This document shows, piece after piece, positions 32,101-41,721 of a stretch of 64,000 nt of DNA (positions are counted from its first letter, which is position 1; every line of letters begins with the position of its first letter). The notes below the pieces were generated by a model. It worked only from the letters and a program-made list of their open reading frames with translations. It had not been told where the DNA came from and did no database searches. The translations under genes and the position numbers were made by a program. Where the stretch lies: the NCBI RefSeq assembly GCF_013267355.1, contig NZ_CP053985.1:5580001-5644000 (forward strand), read 5' to 3'. This DNA comes from Achromobacter pestifer. Lineage in GTDB: Bacteria; Pseudomonadota; Gammaproteobacteria; Burkholderiales; Burkholderiaceae_B.

Positions 32101-33839
32101 TCTTGGCTTCCATGGGCAGGCGCTTCCCCGAGAGGCGCTTCGTAAGGCCAGGTCACGGCCCCGGAATGGGTCACCGCACCCAGCTTGGCCGGACGCACCA
32201 GCGCTTCATACTTCTCAAGCACGCCGCCCAGCCTGCCGCGCGCGAACGGCTGGCATGCCTTCGCCCGCTGCGCGAGTTCCTCGTCGGAAAGTTCGACGTC
32301 CAGGCTCCCCTTGATCGCATCGATGTGTATGCGGTCGCCGTCGCGCAGCAGGCGTATCGGGCCGCCCGCCGCGGCTTCGGGGCCGACATAGCCGATGCAC
32401 ATGCCGCGCGTGGCGCCCGAGAACCGGCCATCGGTCAGCAGCGCGACCTTTTCACCCATGCCTTGCCCATAGATCGCCGCGGTGACGCTCAGCATTTCGC
32501 GCATGCCGGGGCCGCCCTTGGGGCCTTCGTTGCGTATCACGAGGACATCGCCTTCCCGATAGCTGCCGGCGGCAACCACCGCCATGCAGTCTTCCTCCGT
32601 CTCGAACACCCGCGCCGTGCCCGAGAACACCAGCTGCTTGAGGCCGGCGGTCTTCAGCGCGGCGCCGTCCGGGGCCAGATTGCCGCGCAGGACCACCAGC
32701 CCCGCGTTGGGCGAGAGCGGTTCGTCATGCGGCTTGACCACGCGGCCGTCAGGGCCAGGGAAGGCGCGCAGCGCCGTTTCCAGCGTTTCGCCGCTTTGCG
32801 TGAGCGTGTCGCCGTGTATATGCCCGCCCGCGAGCAGGGCGTTGAGCACCGCCGGCACGCCGCCGACGTGATGCAGATCCACGGCAAGATAGCGTCCGCC
32901 CGGCTGCATGTCGCCGATGAGCGGCGTGCGCGCCAGGACTTCCGAGACGTCATCGAGCGTGAAGGCGATGCCTGCCTCGTGGGCGATGGCTGGGATGTGC
33001 AGCATGGCATTGGTCGACCCCCCGGTGGCGGCGACGGCGGCGCAGGCGTTCTCCAGGCTCTTGCGGGTTACCAGGTCGCGCGGCAGCGGCCCGCCGTTGC
33101 GCAGCGCGCGCATGACGTTTTCACCGGCGCGGCGGGCAATCGCGATGCGTTCGCTGTAGACGGCCGGCACCATCGCCGAGCCCAGCGGAGCCAGCCCCAG
33201 CACTTCAGCGACCATCGCCATGGTGTTTGCGGTGAATTGCCCTGGGCAGGAACCGGCGGTCGGCGTGCAACGCTTTTCAATGCCGCGCAGCGTTTCGGCC
33301 GACATATCGCCGCGCTGCGCCGCGCCCACGGCCTCGATGGCCGTCAGGATCGTGGCCTGCGAGCCGTCCGGCGCCACGCCCGGCAACATCGCGCCTCCGA
33401 ACAGGAACACGCCGGGGACGTTCACGCGCACCATGCCCATCAGGATGCCGGGCAGGGTCTTGTCGCAACCGGCCACGCCGACCAGCGCGTCGTAGCAATG
33501 GGCGCGTACGAACAATTCGACGCTGTCGGCGATGGTCTCGCGCGAAACCAGCGAGAACCGCATGCCCGAGTGATTCATCGATGTGCCGTCGGAGACCGAG
33601 ATCGCCGAGCCGCGTATCGGCACGCCGCCGCCCGCCGCGATCCCGAGACGGACGTTGTCCGAGATCTGGTTCAGCGACATGGAACAGGGCGTGTTCTCGC
33701 CGTACGTGTCGACAATGGCGACGAACGGCTTGTCGATGGCCTCGTCGTCCAGGCCCGTGGCACGCAGGAAAGCACGGTGCGGCGCGCGCGTCACGCCCTC
33801 GGTGACCGTGCGGGAGCGGTGTTTGTGCAGATCTTTCAT
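32097..33839 (-). CDS. IlvD/Edd-family dehydratase (sugar-acid dehydratase type)
   Basis: A 580-residue Fe-S dehydratase of the dihydroxy-acid/phosphogluconate dehydratase family. The iron-sulfur cysteines are in [22 protein letters not shown] and [17 protein letters not shown]. The late [20 protein letters not shown] block forms the active site. Catabolic members convert aldonic acids to 2-keto-3-deoxy acids. The neighbouring transporter and dehydrogenases argue for that role rather than branched-chain amino-acid synthesis. AAGGAA precedes the ATG. It lies 28 bases after the SDR gene and overlaps the next gene. Confidence 0.92.
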   Translation of the reverse strand: MKDLHKHRSRTVTEGVTRAPHRAFLRATGLDDEAIDKPFVAIVDTYGENTPCSMSLNQISDNVRLGIAAGGGVPIRGSAISVSDGTSMNHSGMRFSLVSRETIADSVELFVRAHCYDALVGVAGCDKTLPGILMGMVRVNVPGVFLFGGAMLPGVAPDGSQATILTAIEAVGAAQRGDMSAETLRGIEKRCTPTAGSCPGQFTANTMAMVAEVLGLAPLGSAMVPAVYSERIAIARRAGENVMRALRNGGPLPRDLVTRKSLENACAAVAATGGSTNAMLHIPAIAHEAGIAFTLDDVSEVLARTPLIGDMQPGGRYLAVDLHHVGGVPAVLNALLAGGHIHGDTLTQSGETLETALRAFPGPDGRVVKPHDEPLSPNAGLVVLRGNLAPDGAALKTAGLKQLVFSGTARVFETEEDCMAVVAAGSYREGDVLVIRNEGPKGGPGMREMLSVTAAIYGQGMGEKVALLTDGRFSGATRGMCIGYVGPEAAAGGPIRLLRDGDRIHIDAIKGSLDVELSDEELAQRAKACQPFARGRLGGVLEKYEALVRPAKLGAVTHSGAVTWPYEAPLGEAPAHGSQE

Positions 33840-33867
33840 GGATGGTGTTCCTTGTATCGGGGGAGAC

Positions 33868-34647
33868 TCAGGTGTTGAGCATCAAGCCGTTTTCGATGGC
33901 CAGCACCTGACCGGTCATGGCCGGGGCGCGGGCGGCGATGAACCAGGCCAGTTCCGCGACTTCCGACGGCTGCGACACCCGCTTGAGCGGCGAGTTCTCG
34001 CGCATGCCGTCGATCACGCGCGCGTAGGCCTCGTCGCCCAGCACGCGCCGCAGCAGGCCGTCGTCGACCATGCCCGGGGCGATGGCATTCACGCGGACCT
34101 GCGGGGCGAGATTGCGCGCGAGCGACAGCGTCAGCGAATTGACCGCGCCCTTCGAGGCCGCATAGGCGATGGACGATCCCGTGCCATTCAGGGATGCCAG
34201 CGAAGAAATATTGATGACGCAGCCCGACGCCGCGCCTGTCGGGCGGTCGCGCAACAGCGGAGCCGCGGCGCGCGTCATCTGGAACATGCCGATGAGGTTC
34301 ACGCGGTAGACGCGTTCGAATTCGCTGGCGTCGATCGCGTCGAGGTCGCCGTGCGGAATCACGCGCGTCGTGCCCGCGCTGTTCACGACCGCGTCCAGCC
34401 GTCCCCACTTCGCCGCGACGGCATCGACCATGCCGCGGCAGGCGGCGTCGTCGCCCACGTCGGCGTCCACGATAAGGGTCTGAGCGCCAGCGTCGCCGCA
34501 CTGCGCGGCCACCGCCTCGGCCGCCGCGCGGGTGCCGTGGTCGAAATTGTTGATGGCCACGGCCCAGCCTTCACGCGCGAAACGCAGGGCCGTGGCGGCC
34601 CCGATGCCGCTGGCCGCGCCGGTTACCAGACAGACGGGCACTTTCAT
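33868..34647 (-). CDS. SDR-family oxidoreductase
   Basis: A 259-residue classical short-chain dehydrogenase. The cofactor loop is [13 protein letters not shown], followed by the NSAG motif in [10 protein letters not shown], the catalytic serine in [11 protein letters not shown] and YAASKGA for Tyr and Lys. The frame is open far upstream (to 34986), but that part overlaps the MFS gene in a different frame. The ATG at 34647 overlaps the MFS stop as ATGA and begins [13 protein letters not shown]. It probably oxidises the hydroxyl of the transported sugar acid or sugar (inference). Confidence 0.92.
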   Translation of the reverse strand: MKVPVCLVTGAASGIGAATALRFAREGWAVAINNFDHGTRAAAEAVAAQCGDAGAQTLIVDADVGDDAACRGMVDAVAAKWGRLDAVVNSAGTTRVIPHGDLDAIDASEFERVYRVNLIGMFQMTRAAAPLLRDRPTGAASGCVINISSLASLNGTGSSIAYAASKGAVNSLTLSLARNLAPQVRVNAIAPGMVDDGLLRRVLGDEAYARVIDGMRENSPLKRVSQPSEVAELAWFIAARAPAMTGQVLAIENGLMLNT

Positions 34648-35972
34648 GCCTGACCCCGCTTCGTGCCCAGTGACATCGCGATAAAGGCCCCGCCGACCAG
34701 CGCGCAGGCCAGCAGGACCATGCCGGGCAGCAGCTGTCCGGTGGCGTCCTTGAGAAAGCCGATGACATAAGGGCTGACGAAGCCGGCCAGGTTGCCGACC
34801 GAGTTGATCAGCGCAATGGCCGCCGCGGCGCCCGCGCCGCTCATCATCGCCGTGGGGATGCCCCAGAAGACCGGCGCGATCGAATTGATGCCGATGGCGG
34901 CGACGATGAGGGCGGCCATCGACCACCACAGGTGCTGGGCCAGCAGCACCGATACCAGCATGCCGACGGCGCCCAACACACAGCACACGGCAACATGGAT
35001 GCGGCGCTCGTTAGTGCGGTCCGCATGGCGCGCGATGAGTATCATCGCCACCGCGCTGACCAGCGACGGCACCGCCGACAGCAGGCCGATACTGCCCAGG
35101 TTGGCGACGCCGGCGGCGCGTATCATCGTCGGCAGCCAGAACACCAGGCCGTAGTTGCCCATGGCGATGCAGAAATAGAGCAGGCCGAGCAGCCACACTT
35201 TACGGTCGCCGAACACGTGCCGCACGCTATGGCGGGCCCGGGTGCTGTCGTCGGCGGCCAGATCCTGCGCCAGCAGGCGCTTCTCGTCCGCGTTCAGCCA
35301 CTTCACCGTCTCGATTCGGTCCTGCAGCATGAAGAAGGCGGCAATCCCGACCAGCAGCGACCCCAGGCCTTCGACCAGGAACAGCCACTGCCAACCGGCC
35401 AGGTCATGCAGGCCGCCGAACCGTTCCATGATCCAGCCAGACAGCGGGCCGCCGATGGCGCCCGACACCGGGATGGCCACCATGAACAAGGCGATGATCT
35501 GCGAGCGGCGGCTCGACGGGAACCAGGTGGACAGGTACAGCACAATGCCCGGGAAGAAGCCGGCTTCGGCCACCCCCAGCAGGAAACGCAGCAAATAGAA
35601 CGACAGCGGTCCCTGCGCGAACATCGTCAGCGACGAAATGATCGACCACGTGACCATGATGCGCGCGATCCAGATGCGTGCCCCTACGCGATGCAGGATC
35701 AGATTGCTGGGAACTTCGAAGATGAAGTAGCCCAGAAAGAAAATGCCGGCCCCCAAGCCGTAGACCGTTTCCGACATCGACAGGTCGCTCAGCATTTGCA
35801 GCTTGGCGAAGCTCACGTTCACGCGGTCGATGTACGCGACGATGAACGACAGGAACAGGAACGGCATGATGCGCCAGGCCAGCTTGCGGTACAGCGCGTC
35901 AAGCTGCGCAGGATTCCGCGCGGCCTGCGCGCCGGCATAGGCCGGCGCGCCGCCGGATAGGGACGTGCTCAT
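34644..35972 (-). CDS. MFS transporter, anion:cation symporter (ACS) family
   Basis: A 442-residue inner-membrane carrier with about 12 membrane segments. Family marks are FLSFIVAYIDRVNVSFAKLQ in TM1 and LYLSTWFPSSRRSQIIALFM in the middle, as in phthalate/tartrate/hexuronate-type symporters. The frame is open to 36053, but the ATG at 35972 has GGAG nine bases upstream and gives a normal N-terminus (MSTSLSGG). First gene of the four-gene catabolic operon and divergent from the LysR gene. It is expected to import an organic or sugar acid. Confidence 0.92.
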   Translation of the reverse strand: MSTSLSGGAPAYAGAQAARNPAQLDALYRKLAWRIMPFLFLSFIVAYIDRVNVSFAKLQMLSDLSMSETVYGLGAGIFFLGYFIFEVPSNLILHRVGARIWIARIMVTWSIISSLTMFAQGPLSFYLLRFLLGVAEAGFFPGIVLYLSTWFPSSRRSQIIALFMVAIPVSGAIGGPLSGWIMERFGGLHDLAGWQWLFLVEGLGSLLVGIAAFFMLQDRIETVKWLNADEKRLLAQDLAADDSTRARHSVRHVFGDRKVWLLGLLYFCIAMGNYGLVFWLPTMIRAAGVANLGSIGLLSAVPSLVSAVAMILIARHADRTNERRIHVAVCCVLGAVGMLVSVLLAQHLWWSMAALIVAAIGINSIAPVFWGIPTAMMSGAGAAAAIALINSVGNLAGFVSPYVIGFLKDATGQLLPGMVLLACALVGGAFIAMSLGTKRGQA

Positions 35973-36182
35973 GAGTGTTGTCTCCGTGGGTGTGTGCCAT
36001 GGGGCACATCGAGTTATTCGGCAGCCTGCGAGTTCGGTTATGCGATGCGGCATCGGCGTGGGATCAATCCTTGCTCCCGGCGATTCGTCGATGCTTCATG
36101 AGAAGCCCGCACTACAGTGCTGTCCGTTCGAAGGGTACGGGCTGCCCGGACCCGGCGGCAAATCACACTTTGCGCATTCGGC

Positions 36183-36198
36183 ATTACCATTTGGTTAT
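36183..36198. promoter_or_regulatory. Candidate LysR box upstream of LysR gene
   Basis: ATTACCATTTGGTTAT is an imperfect palindrome (ATnACCA / TGGTnAT) containing the T-N11-A pattern of LysR sites. It lies in the 277-base gap between the MFS operon and the LysR gene, about 52 bases before the LysR start. The rest of the gap (35973-36249) shows nothing else. Confidence 0.4.
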
Positions 36199-36249
36199 GA
36201 TTGGCGACTTACGCCACTACGCGATGGCGACCGATACCCTCGCCTTTCC

Positions 36250-37230
36250 ATGCACTCCATGTCCGCCAGCACGCCGTCCGACAATTCGATAGAACGTTTC
36301 TTCCGCAGCGGCCTGAAGCTCGGGCATTTGCGCATCCTGGTGGCGCTGGGCGAGTTGCGTCAGGTGACGCGGGTGGCCGCGGCGTTCCACGTCACGCAGC
36401 CTGCCATCTCCAAGCAGATCGCGGAGATCGAGGAGGCGCTGGCCACGCCGGTCGTGCGCCGCGTAGGCAACGCCATTGAATTGACGCGCATAGGGCGCGT
36501 GCTGGTCGAACGCGGGCGCGAGATCCTGCGCCAGATCGAACTGGCGCGGCGCGACGTCAAGGCGCTGGCCGCTGGCACGGCGGGCCACGTCAGATTCGGC
36601 GCCGTGGTGACGATTCCCCAACCCCTGATCGCGCACGCCGTCGAACTGTTCACGCGGCGCGCGCCGAATGCCTCGTTCTCATTCGTGGAAGCCACGCTCG
36701 ATCGCCTGCTCAAGATGATGGACGAGGGCAATCTCGACCTGGCCTTGGGCCGCAACCGCGTGACCGGGAATCTGCCGGTGATGCGCCACGAGTCATTGCA
36801 TCACGAGCCGTTCGTGTTCGTGGTGGGTACGCGCCACCCATTGCGCGGCCCCGACATCCCCGTGGCCTGGGCCGACCTGCAGGACGTGCGCTGGATCACG
36901 CCGATGCAGGGTTCGCCCGCTTTTGCGACCATGGTCGAGATCCTGGCCGAACATGGCGTGACCCTGCTGCGCCCGACCATCGAGTCCAGTTCCTTGGCGC
37001 TGAACCTGTCCTTGCTGCGCGACGGGGGATACGTCTCGATCCTGCCGCTGTCGCTCGCGCGCCGCTACGTACAGCGCGGAACGATGCGGATGCTGCCGCT
37101 GCCGCCGCTGGGCCCCTTGGGAGAAGCTATCCTGTACTGGCGCGAAGACACCACGACATCCACCACGCAGCTGTTCGCCGAGTGCTTGCGGGAGTCCTCG
37201 GCGGAATTGATCGATGCCGCCGGCGCCTAG
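36250..37230 (+). CDS. LysR-family transcriptional regulator
   Basis: A 326-residue LysR protein. The HTH lies in LRILVALGELRQVTRVAAAF and HVTQPAISKQIAEIEEALAT, and the C-terminal part is a periplasmic-binding-protein-like sensor (VRFGAVVTIPQPLIAHAVEL). The frame is open from 35965, but the sequence before MHSMSAS is unlike any LysR N-terminus. ATG at 36250 or 36259 is chosen. It is divergent from the MFS-SDR-dehydratase operon, and its regulation of that operon is inferred. Confidence 0.9.
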   Translation: MHSMSASTPSDNSIERFFRSGLKLGHLRILVALGELRQVTRVAAAFHVTQPAISKQIAEIEEALATPVVRRVGNAIELTRIGRVLVERGREILRQIELARRDVKALAAGTAGHVRFGAVVTIPQPLIAHAVELFTRRAPNASFSFVEATLDRLLKMMDEGNLDLALGRNRVTGNLPVMRHESLHHEPFVFVVGTRHPLRGPDIPVAWADLQDVRWITPMQGSPAFATMVEILAEHGVTLLRPTIESSSLALNLSLLRDGGYVSILPLSLARRYVQRGTMRMLPLPPLGPLGEAILYWREDTTTSTTQLFAECLRESSAELIDAAGA

Positions 37231-37242
37231 CGGCCGGCCGCC

Positions 37243-39510
37243 TTATTTCGGCCCGGCCCCGGTCCGCTCCACGTAGATCGGGCTGGAATAGATGAAGAAG
37301 CCGTCCTCGGTGGTGATGCGCAGGTACACCGCATTGTCGGAGTCTGTGTGCAGCGGCACGCGCACCCGGGCCTGCATCCGCTGTACCGGATTCTCGTCTG
37401 GCAGGCGATAGACCTGGAGCCGGCGCCGAATGCCGCCGTTTTCGACGACTACCGGCTCCAGTCCGATCTGGTCGACGGGGATCTCGGTGCGCACTACCGG
37501 CGTGTCTATTTTCAGCACGCCGGCGCGCGGATCGCTCAGCCGCACGTCGATGCCGCTGTAGCCGCCGGTGGTCAGCGAGCGCCAGCTCAGCAGGTCAGGG
37601 CGAGGTTGCGCCAAGGTCTTGTCCAGGTTCCAGAAATTGATGGGCAGCGGATCGACGAAGGTGTTGCCCTCCAGGGTCGCGCTGCCGTCCCAGACCGTCT
37701 GGCGGCCACGGCCGCGATACTCGGATCCTTCCCAGACGATGCGGATCCGGCTGCCGAGCGAGGCCTCGCCGTAGGGGTACAGCGTCTGCACCACGTCCAT
37801 GCGGTTGCGGACTTCCACGCGCTCGATGGCGCCATGGGTCAGGACCTCGAAGGACAGCTCCAGCGAGTCGCCGTCGTACGACAGGATGGCGCCCATATCG
37901 GCCTGCGTGACGGACTCGCGCGTGACCGGGGCGCCCAGCTTGGGATCATCGGAATAGCGCTGCGCCGGACTATCGAAATGCGCTTGCACGTCCAGGTAGG
38001 CGCGGCATCCGGTGGTGGCGTAGTGGCGGCGCTGGCGCAGGCACTCGGCGATCGACTGGCGGGTCAGCTGGTCGGCAATCAGACAGCTCAGGCCGCCATA
38101 CGCGCCAAACATCGACGCGCCAGGATGGCTGGCGCCGTGCCGGCCCTTGTGTCCGTCGCTATTGGCCAGGATGCCCACGCGGTAGCCCAGCCGGAAGGCA
38201 TCTTCCAACAGCCATTCGAAGGTGCCCCAGTCGGAGTGGATCTCGATGGAGCGCTCCAAGCGCGCGTCATGGGACCGCGTAATGTCGGCGTAGCGGCCGC
38301 CGATGTGCGCGAACACCACCACATCCTCGTCTTTCAGCGCGTCAAACAGCGCATCGGCATCGTTGGCGTCCAGCGCCAGGTCCGACAGGTCGTCGATCAG
38401 CGCGTGCGAGGACCGATGGATGGGGCGGTCTTCCTTCAGGTACAGCACGTTGCGGTCGCCGCCCAGGCCGGTGTTGCCCGACCATTCATAGCCGGGGAAG
38501 ATGATGAACGATCCATCCTGGTTGTATTGCGCGGTCAGCTTATTCAACTGTTCCCAGAATGGCGTGGTGATCTGGAAGTCATTGCCCTGGTGGCTCATGA
38601 CGTCCAGAAAGGCGCGGTCCCGCGCGAACAGGATCAGGTCCTCGGCGGAATTGGTGCCTATGGTTTCCTCGGACTGCCCGTGCAGGTCGGCCCAGTAGTG
38701 CCCGCGTGTTCCGCCGCCGGCCGCGACGACGCGGCAGGGCGTGCTTTGCGCCACGGGCAGGCCGTCGCGCAGCACCTCGATGCGCAGCTCGCCAGGCGCT
38801 TCGGCCACCAATCCTTCAAGCCGCGACGAGAGCTCGCCCTCGCGCATCGAGAACGTGGCGGGCAGGCCGCGTAGCGGCAGGCTGCTGCGCAGGGTGAACT
38901 CGCCGGATACCTGATCGCTGGGGTTTCCCCATTTGTCTTCGCCCTTGAAACCCAGGGTGAAGGGGTCGCCCGCCACCACCTGGCTGGGCAGGATCGCCTT
39001 GTAGGCGACCGGCGGCCCGGCCACCACGGCGATGGTGGGCGAGTGTTGGAGCTCGGTGTAGTTGTAGGTGGCGAAGGCGTCCACCAGCACCTTGAATTCG
39101 AACGTAGGCTCGCTGAACGTCTGCACCCGCATGCCCGGTGAGCCCTGCCGCGTATCGCCAAAGCGCACCACGATGCGATCGCCTTCCTCCAGGTAGCCGC
39201 GCACCACCCGGATGAATAGCGTCTTGTCCCAGGGCCGGATGTTGCGCTTGCCGTCGTACTCGACCTGCAACACCGCGCCGTTGGAAGCCTCGACCGTGGT
39301 GTAGTTCCAGCCGTCCGGCTGATCGAACTGCGGCTTGCCCATGTCGCTGGCGAAGCGGTGCACGATCTTGATCGATCCGGTGTCGTCGATGCCGAAATAG
39401 CCCGCGGTGTACGTCAGCGTGAACGACGCGAAGCTGCCCGCTTCGAAGCGGCCGGTAGGTTCGACGATGGCCGATCCCATGCGGTCGGCGGCGTAGGAAG
39501 AGTGGGGCAT
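37243..39510 (-). CDS. DUF3604-domain protein (PHP-like metal-dependent hydrolase)
   Basis: A 755-residue soluble protein. The N-terminal third is beta-rich (MPHSSYAADRMGSAIVEPTG onward). From about 290 a metallohydrolase-like core appears: HYWADLHGQSEETIGTN carries an HxDLHxH-like site (DLHGQSEE), FAHIGGRYADI a middle histidine, and ILANSDGHKGRHG a DGH motif. This matches DUF3604, related to PHP phosphoesterases. The frame begins at 39561, but the Met at 39510 gives the usual N-terminus and a clean gap to the divergent LysR gene. Substrate unknown. Confidence 0.82.
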   Translation of the reverse strand: MPHSSYAADRMGSAIVEPTGRFEAGSFASFTLTYTAGYFGIDDTGSIKIVHRFASDMGKPQFDQPDGWNYTTVEASNGAVLQVEYDGKRNIRPWDKTLFIRVVRGYLEEGDRIVVRFGDTRQGSPGMRVQTFSEPTFEFKVLVDAFATYNYTELQHSPTIAVVAGPPVAYKAILPSQVVAGDPFTLGFKGEDKWGNPSDQVSGEFTLRSSLPLRGLPATFSMREGELSSRLEGLVAEAPGELRIEVLRDGLPVAQSTPCRVVAAGGGTRGHYWADLHGQSEETIGTNSAEDLILFARDRAFLDVMSHQGNDFQITTPFWEQLNKLTAQYNQDGSFIIFPGYEWSGNTGLGGDRNVLYLKEDRPIHRSSHALIDDLSDLALDANDADALFDALKDEDVVVFAHIGGRYADITRSHDARLERSIEIHSDWGTFEWLLEDAFRLGYRVGILANSDGHKGRHGASHPGASMFGAYGGLSCLIADQLTRQSIAECLRQRRHYATTGCRAYLDVQAHFDSPAQRYSDDPKLGAPVTRESVTQADMGAILSYDGDSLELSFEVLTHGAIERVEVRNRMDVVQTLYPYGEASLGSRIRIVWEGSEYRGRGRQTVWDGSATLEGNTFVDPLPINFWNLDKTLAQPRPDLLSWRSLTTGGYSGIDVRLSDPRAGVLKIDTPVVRTEIPVDQIGLEPVVVENGGIRRRLQVYRLPDENPVQRMQARVRVPLHTDSDNAVYLRITTEDGFFIYSSPIYVERTGAGPK

Positions 39511-39567
39511 TGCGGTTCCAGGCGGGTTAGGGAAATCCCATCTTAGGGACCGCACATCCATATAGCT

Positions 39568-39583
39568 ATAGTATGCAAACTAT
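39568..39583. promoter_or_regulatory. Candidate LysR operator between DUF3604 gene and LysR gene
   Basis: ATAGTATGCAAACTAT is palindromic with ATAGT/ACTAT arms and only two non-matching positions. It is AT-rich and lies in the 92-base divergent gap, 20 bases before the LysR ATG. An overlapping ATAGCTAT lies just before it. This is the usual place for a LysR site controlling both directions. Confidence 0.5.
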
Positions 39584-39602
39584 TCCATCATGACGTCGCT
39601 AC

Positions 39603-40529
39603 ATGACCGAGCCGATCGAATCCGTCTCCCTGCGCCAACTGCGCGCGCTGGTCGCTATCGGTGAAACCGCCAGCTTCACGGCCGCCGGCGAACGCCTGGG
39701 CCTGTCGCAACCGTCAGTCAGCCACTTGATCCGCCGATTGGAGGCCGAAGTCGGCCAGCCGCTGGTGGTGCGCGGCCGCGAGGTCTCCTTGACGCGCGAC
39801 GGCCAGGCCATGGTCGACGCGGCGCGGCGCGCCATCCTGGCCATCGACAGTTCGATCCAGGAATGCCGCGAACACTCCGACCTGAAGCGCGGCAAAGTCA
39901 TGGTCGCCGTGGGCCATGTCAGCGCGGCCACCTTGTTGCCGCACATCCTGATGGAGTTCCGCCAGCGCCACCCCCAACTGGACCTGATCGTGGTCGATTG
40001 CATGGTGCAGCAGATCCGCACGCGCCTGCTCTCGCACGAGGCCGATGTCGGCCTGGGCGCGGTCATGCAAGACGACGACTCCCGCATCATGGTGGAACAG
40101 CTTTCGGACAGCGGCGTCGCGCTCTTCGCGCGCATGGATCATCCCCTGGCCAGGCTGGACGAGGTCGACGCCAAGGTGCTGGCCGAATTGCCCTGCATCC
40201 AGCTGAATCCCGAAGCGCCCGCCTGGCTCAACATCAGCCGCCGCTTGATCGCCGCGAATATCTATCCGCGCGTCGAACAGCGCGTCGTCCTGCTGTCCAC
40301 GGCCATCGGCCTGATACAGGCCGGCATGGGCGTGGCCATGCTGCCGCAGATCGCGCGCGGGCAGATGCCCGCCGGCATCAAAGGCATCGCCTTGCGCAAC
40401 CCGGCGCTGGAATGGCCGATCTCCATCGCGCGCCTGGCCAACTACCCCTTGTCTCCCGCGGCGCAGGCCTTCGTCGCCGTGGTCCGCTCGGTCTCCCAAC
40501 GCCTGCGCCGCGACGCCGCCATGCCGTGA
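39603..40529 (+). CDS. LysR-family transcriptional regulator
   Basis: A 308-residue LysR protein with the HTH in LRALVAIGETASFTAAGERL and SQPSVSHLIRRLEAEVGQPL, and the effector domain from about 90 (GKVMVAVGHVSAATLLPHIL). Divergent from the DUF3604 gene and 113 bases before the Bug-family binding-protein gene. It is the likely regulator of both. The inducer is probably the compound bound by the Bug protein or its product (inference). Confidence 0.92.
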   Translation: MTEPIESVSLRQLRALVAIGETASFTAAGERLGLSQPSVSHLIRRLEAEVGQPLVVRGREVSLTRDGQAMVDAARRAILAIDSSIQECREHSDLKRGKVMVAVGHVSAATLLPHILMEFRQRHPQLDLIVVDCMVQQIRTRLLSHEADVGLGAVMQDDDSRIMVEQLSDSGVALFARMDHPLARLDEVDAKVLAELPCIQLNPEAPAWLNISRRLIAANIYPRVEQRVVLLSTAIGLIQAGMGVAMLPQIARGQMPAGIKGIALRNPALEWPISIARLANYPLSPAAQAFVAVVRSVSQRLRRDAAMP

Positions 40530-40642
40530 TGGCATGACGCTATAGCACCCCGCCTATTTTTCGGGTTTGCCTCCTCCGATACGCTGCTTGGCATCATGCA
40601 AGCCCGCATGGTTTCCATTGCTCGCGCCAGCGCGGAGGCATC

Positions 40643-41623
40643 ATGAAAACACTACAAGGGGTTCTACTGGGGGCCGTACTGGCCTGTGCGTCGCTTGTCG
40701 CGACATCAGCCGAGGCGGCGCCGTTTCCGGATCGCCCTATCACGCTGGTCGTGCCCCTTGCGGCGGGCAGCACGGCCGATATCCTGGCGCGGTCCATCCA
40801 GCCCGGCCTTAGCCAGCAACTGGGGCAAACGGTCGTCGTCGAGAACAAGCCCGGCGGCGGCGGCCAGATCGCCATGAGCTACGTAGCCAAGGCCTCGCCC
40901 GACGGCTATACGCTGGTGCTGGGCTCCAACAATACCTGGGCCATCAACCTGGGGCTGTTCTCGAAGCTGTCCTACGATCCGACCAAGGACTTCGTGCCGG
41001 TCGCCTATCTGGCCGGCGGCTCCAATGTGCTGGTCGTGCCATCCGACAGCCCGTACCGCTCCGTGCCCGAACTGGTCACGGCCTTGAAAGCCCAACCCGG
41101 CAAACTGATGTACTCGTCCGGGGGCAACGGCACCACGCACCACCTCTCGGCCGAACTGCTGCTGTCGATCACCGGCACCCAGGCCGCGCACATTCCCTAC
41201 CGTGGCGCCCCGCAAGGCGTGGCCGCCGTCATGGCGCATGAGGTCGCCTTCGCGTTCTACAACACGCCCAGCGTGTCCGGCCTGGTCAAGGAAGGCAAGC
41301 TGCGCGCCCTGGCGGTCACAGGCGAGGCGCGATCCCCCTTGTTGCCAGACGTGCCGACCATGATGGAAGAGGGCGTGTCGGGCTACGTGATCACCGTCGA
41401 CCTCGGCCTGATGGCCCCCGCCGGTACGCCGCCGGACGTCGTGGTGAAACTCAACGCCGCGGCGCGCAAAGTCATGGACAGCGCTGAACAGCGCCAGCGG
41501 TTGCAGGGCTTGGGGTATGAAATCTTCCACGACGGGCCGCCCAGCGGACTGGCTGCATTTATCCAGGCGGATATCGCCAAATGGGTGCCGTTGGTGCAGA
41601 GGTCGGGGGCGAAAGTGGATTAG
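40643..41623 (+). CDS. Bug-family tripartite tricarboxylate transporter substrate-binding protein
   Basis: A 326-residue periplasmic protein with a signal peptide (MKTLQGVLLGAVLACASLVA, cleaved after AEA). Family marks are FPDRPITLVVPLAAGSTADI, VVENKPGGGGQIAMSYVAKA and GYTLVLGSNNTWAIN. Bug proteins bind carboxylates or amides. Most in this order stand alone without the membrane subunits, as here. Its place after the LysR gene and near DUF3604 suggests shared regulation. Confidence 0.92.
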   Translation: MKTLQGVLLGAVLACASLVATSAEAAPFPDRPITLVVPLAAGSTADILARSIQPGLSQQLGQTVVVENKPGGGGQIAMSYVAKASPDGYTLVLGSNNTWAINLGLFSKLSYDPTKDFVPVAYLAGGSNVLVVPSDSPYRSVPELVTALKAQPGKLMYSSGGNGTTHHLSAELLLSITGTQAAHIPYRGAPQGVAAVMAHEVAFAFYNTPSVSGLVKEGKLRALAVTGEARSPLLPDVPTMMEEGVSGYVITVDLGLMAPAGTPPDVVVKLNAAARKVMDSAEQRQRLQGLGYEIFHDGPPSGLAAFIQADIAKWVPLVQRSGAKVD

Positions 41624-41721
41624 GTGTTTGCATTGGCCTGATTCCTCTGCCTGGGGAAATGCGCGGGGCGCCAGCTTACAATTCGCCGGCCCCAGCCACC
41701 TCAGCAGAGTGAGTCCCGCCC

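Noticed and set aside
32103..33878. Forward-strand frame of 591 codons
   Set aside because: Opposite the IlvD/Edd dehydratase, which has clear Fe-S motifs; the forward protein is histidine/arginine-rich with no domain.
34648..34986. Upstream extension of the SDR frame
   Set aside because: Out of frame with the MFS gene, and the cofactor loop starts directly after the ATG at 34647.
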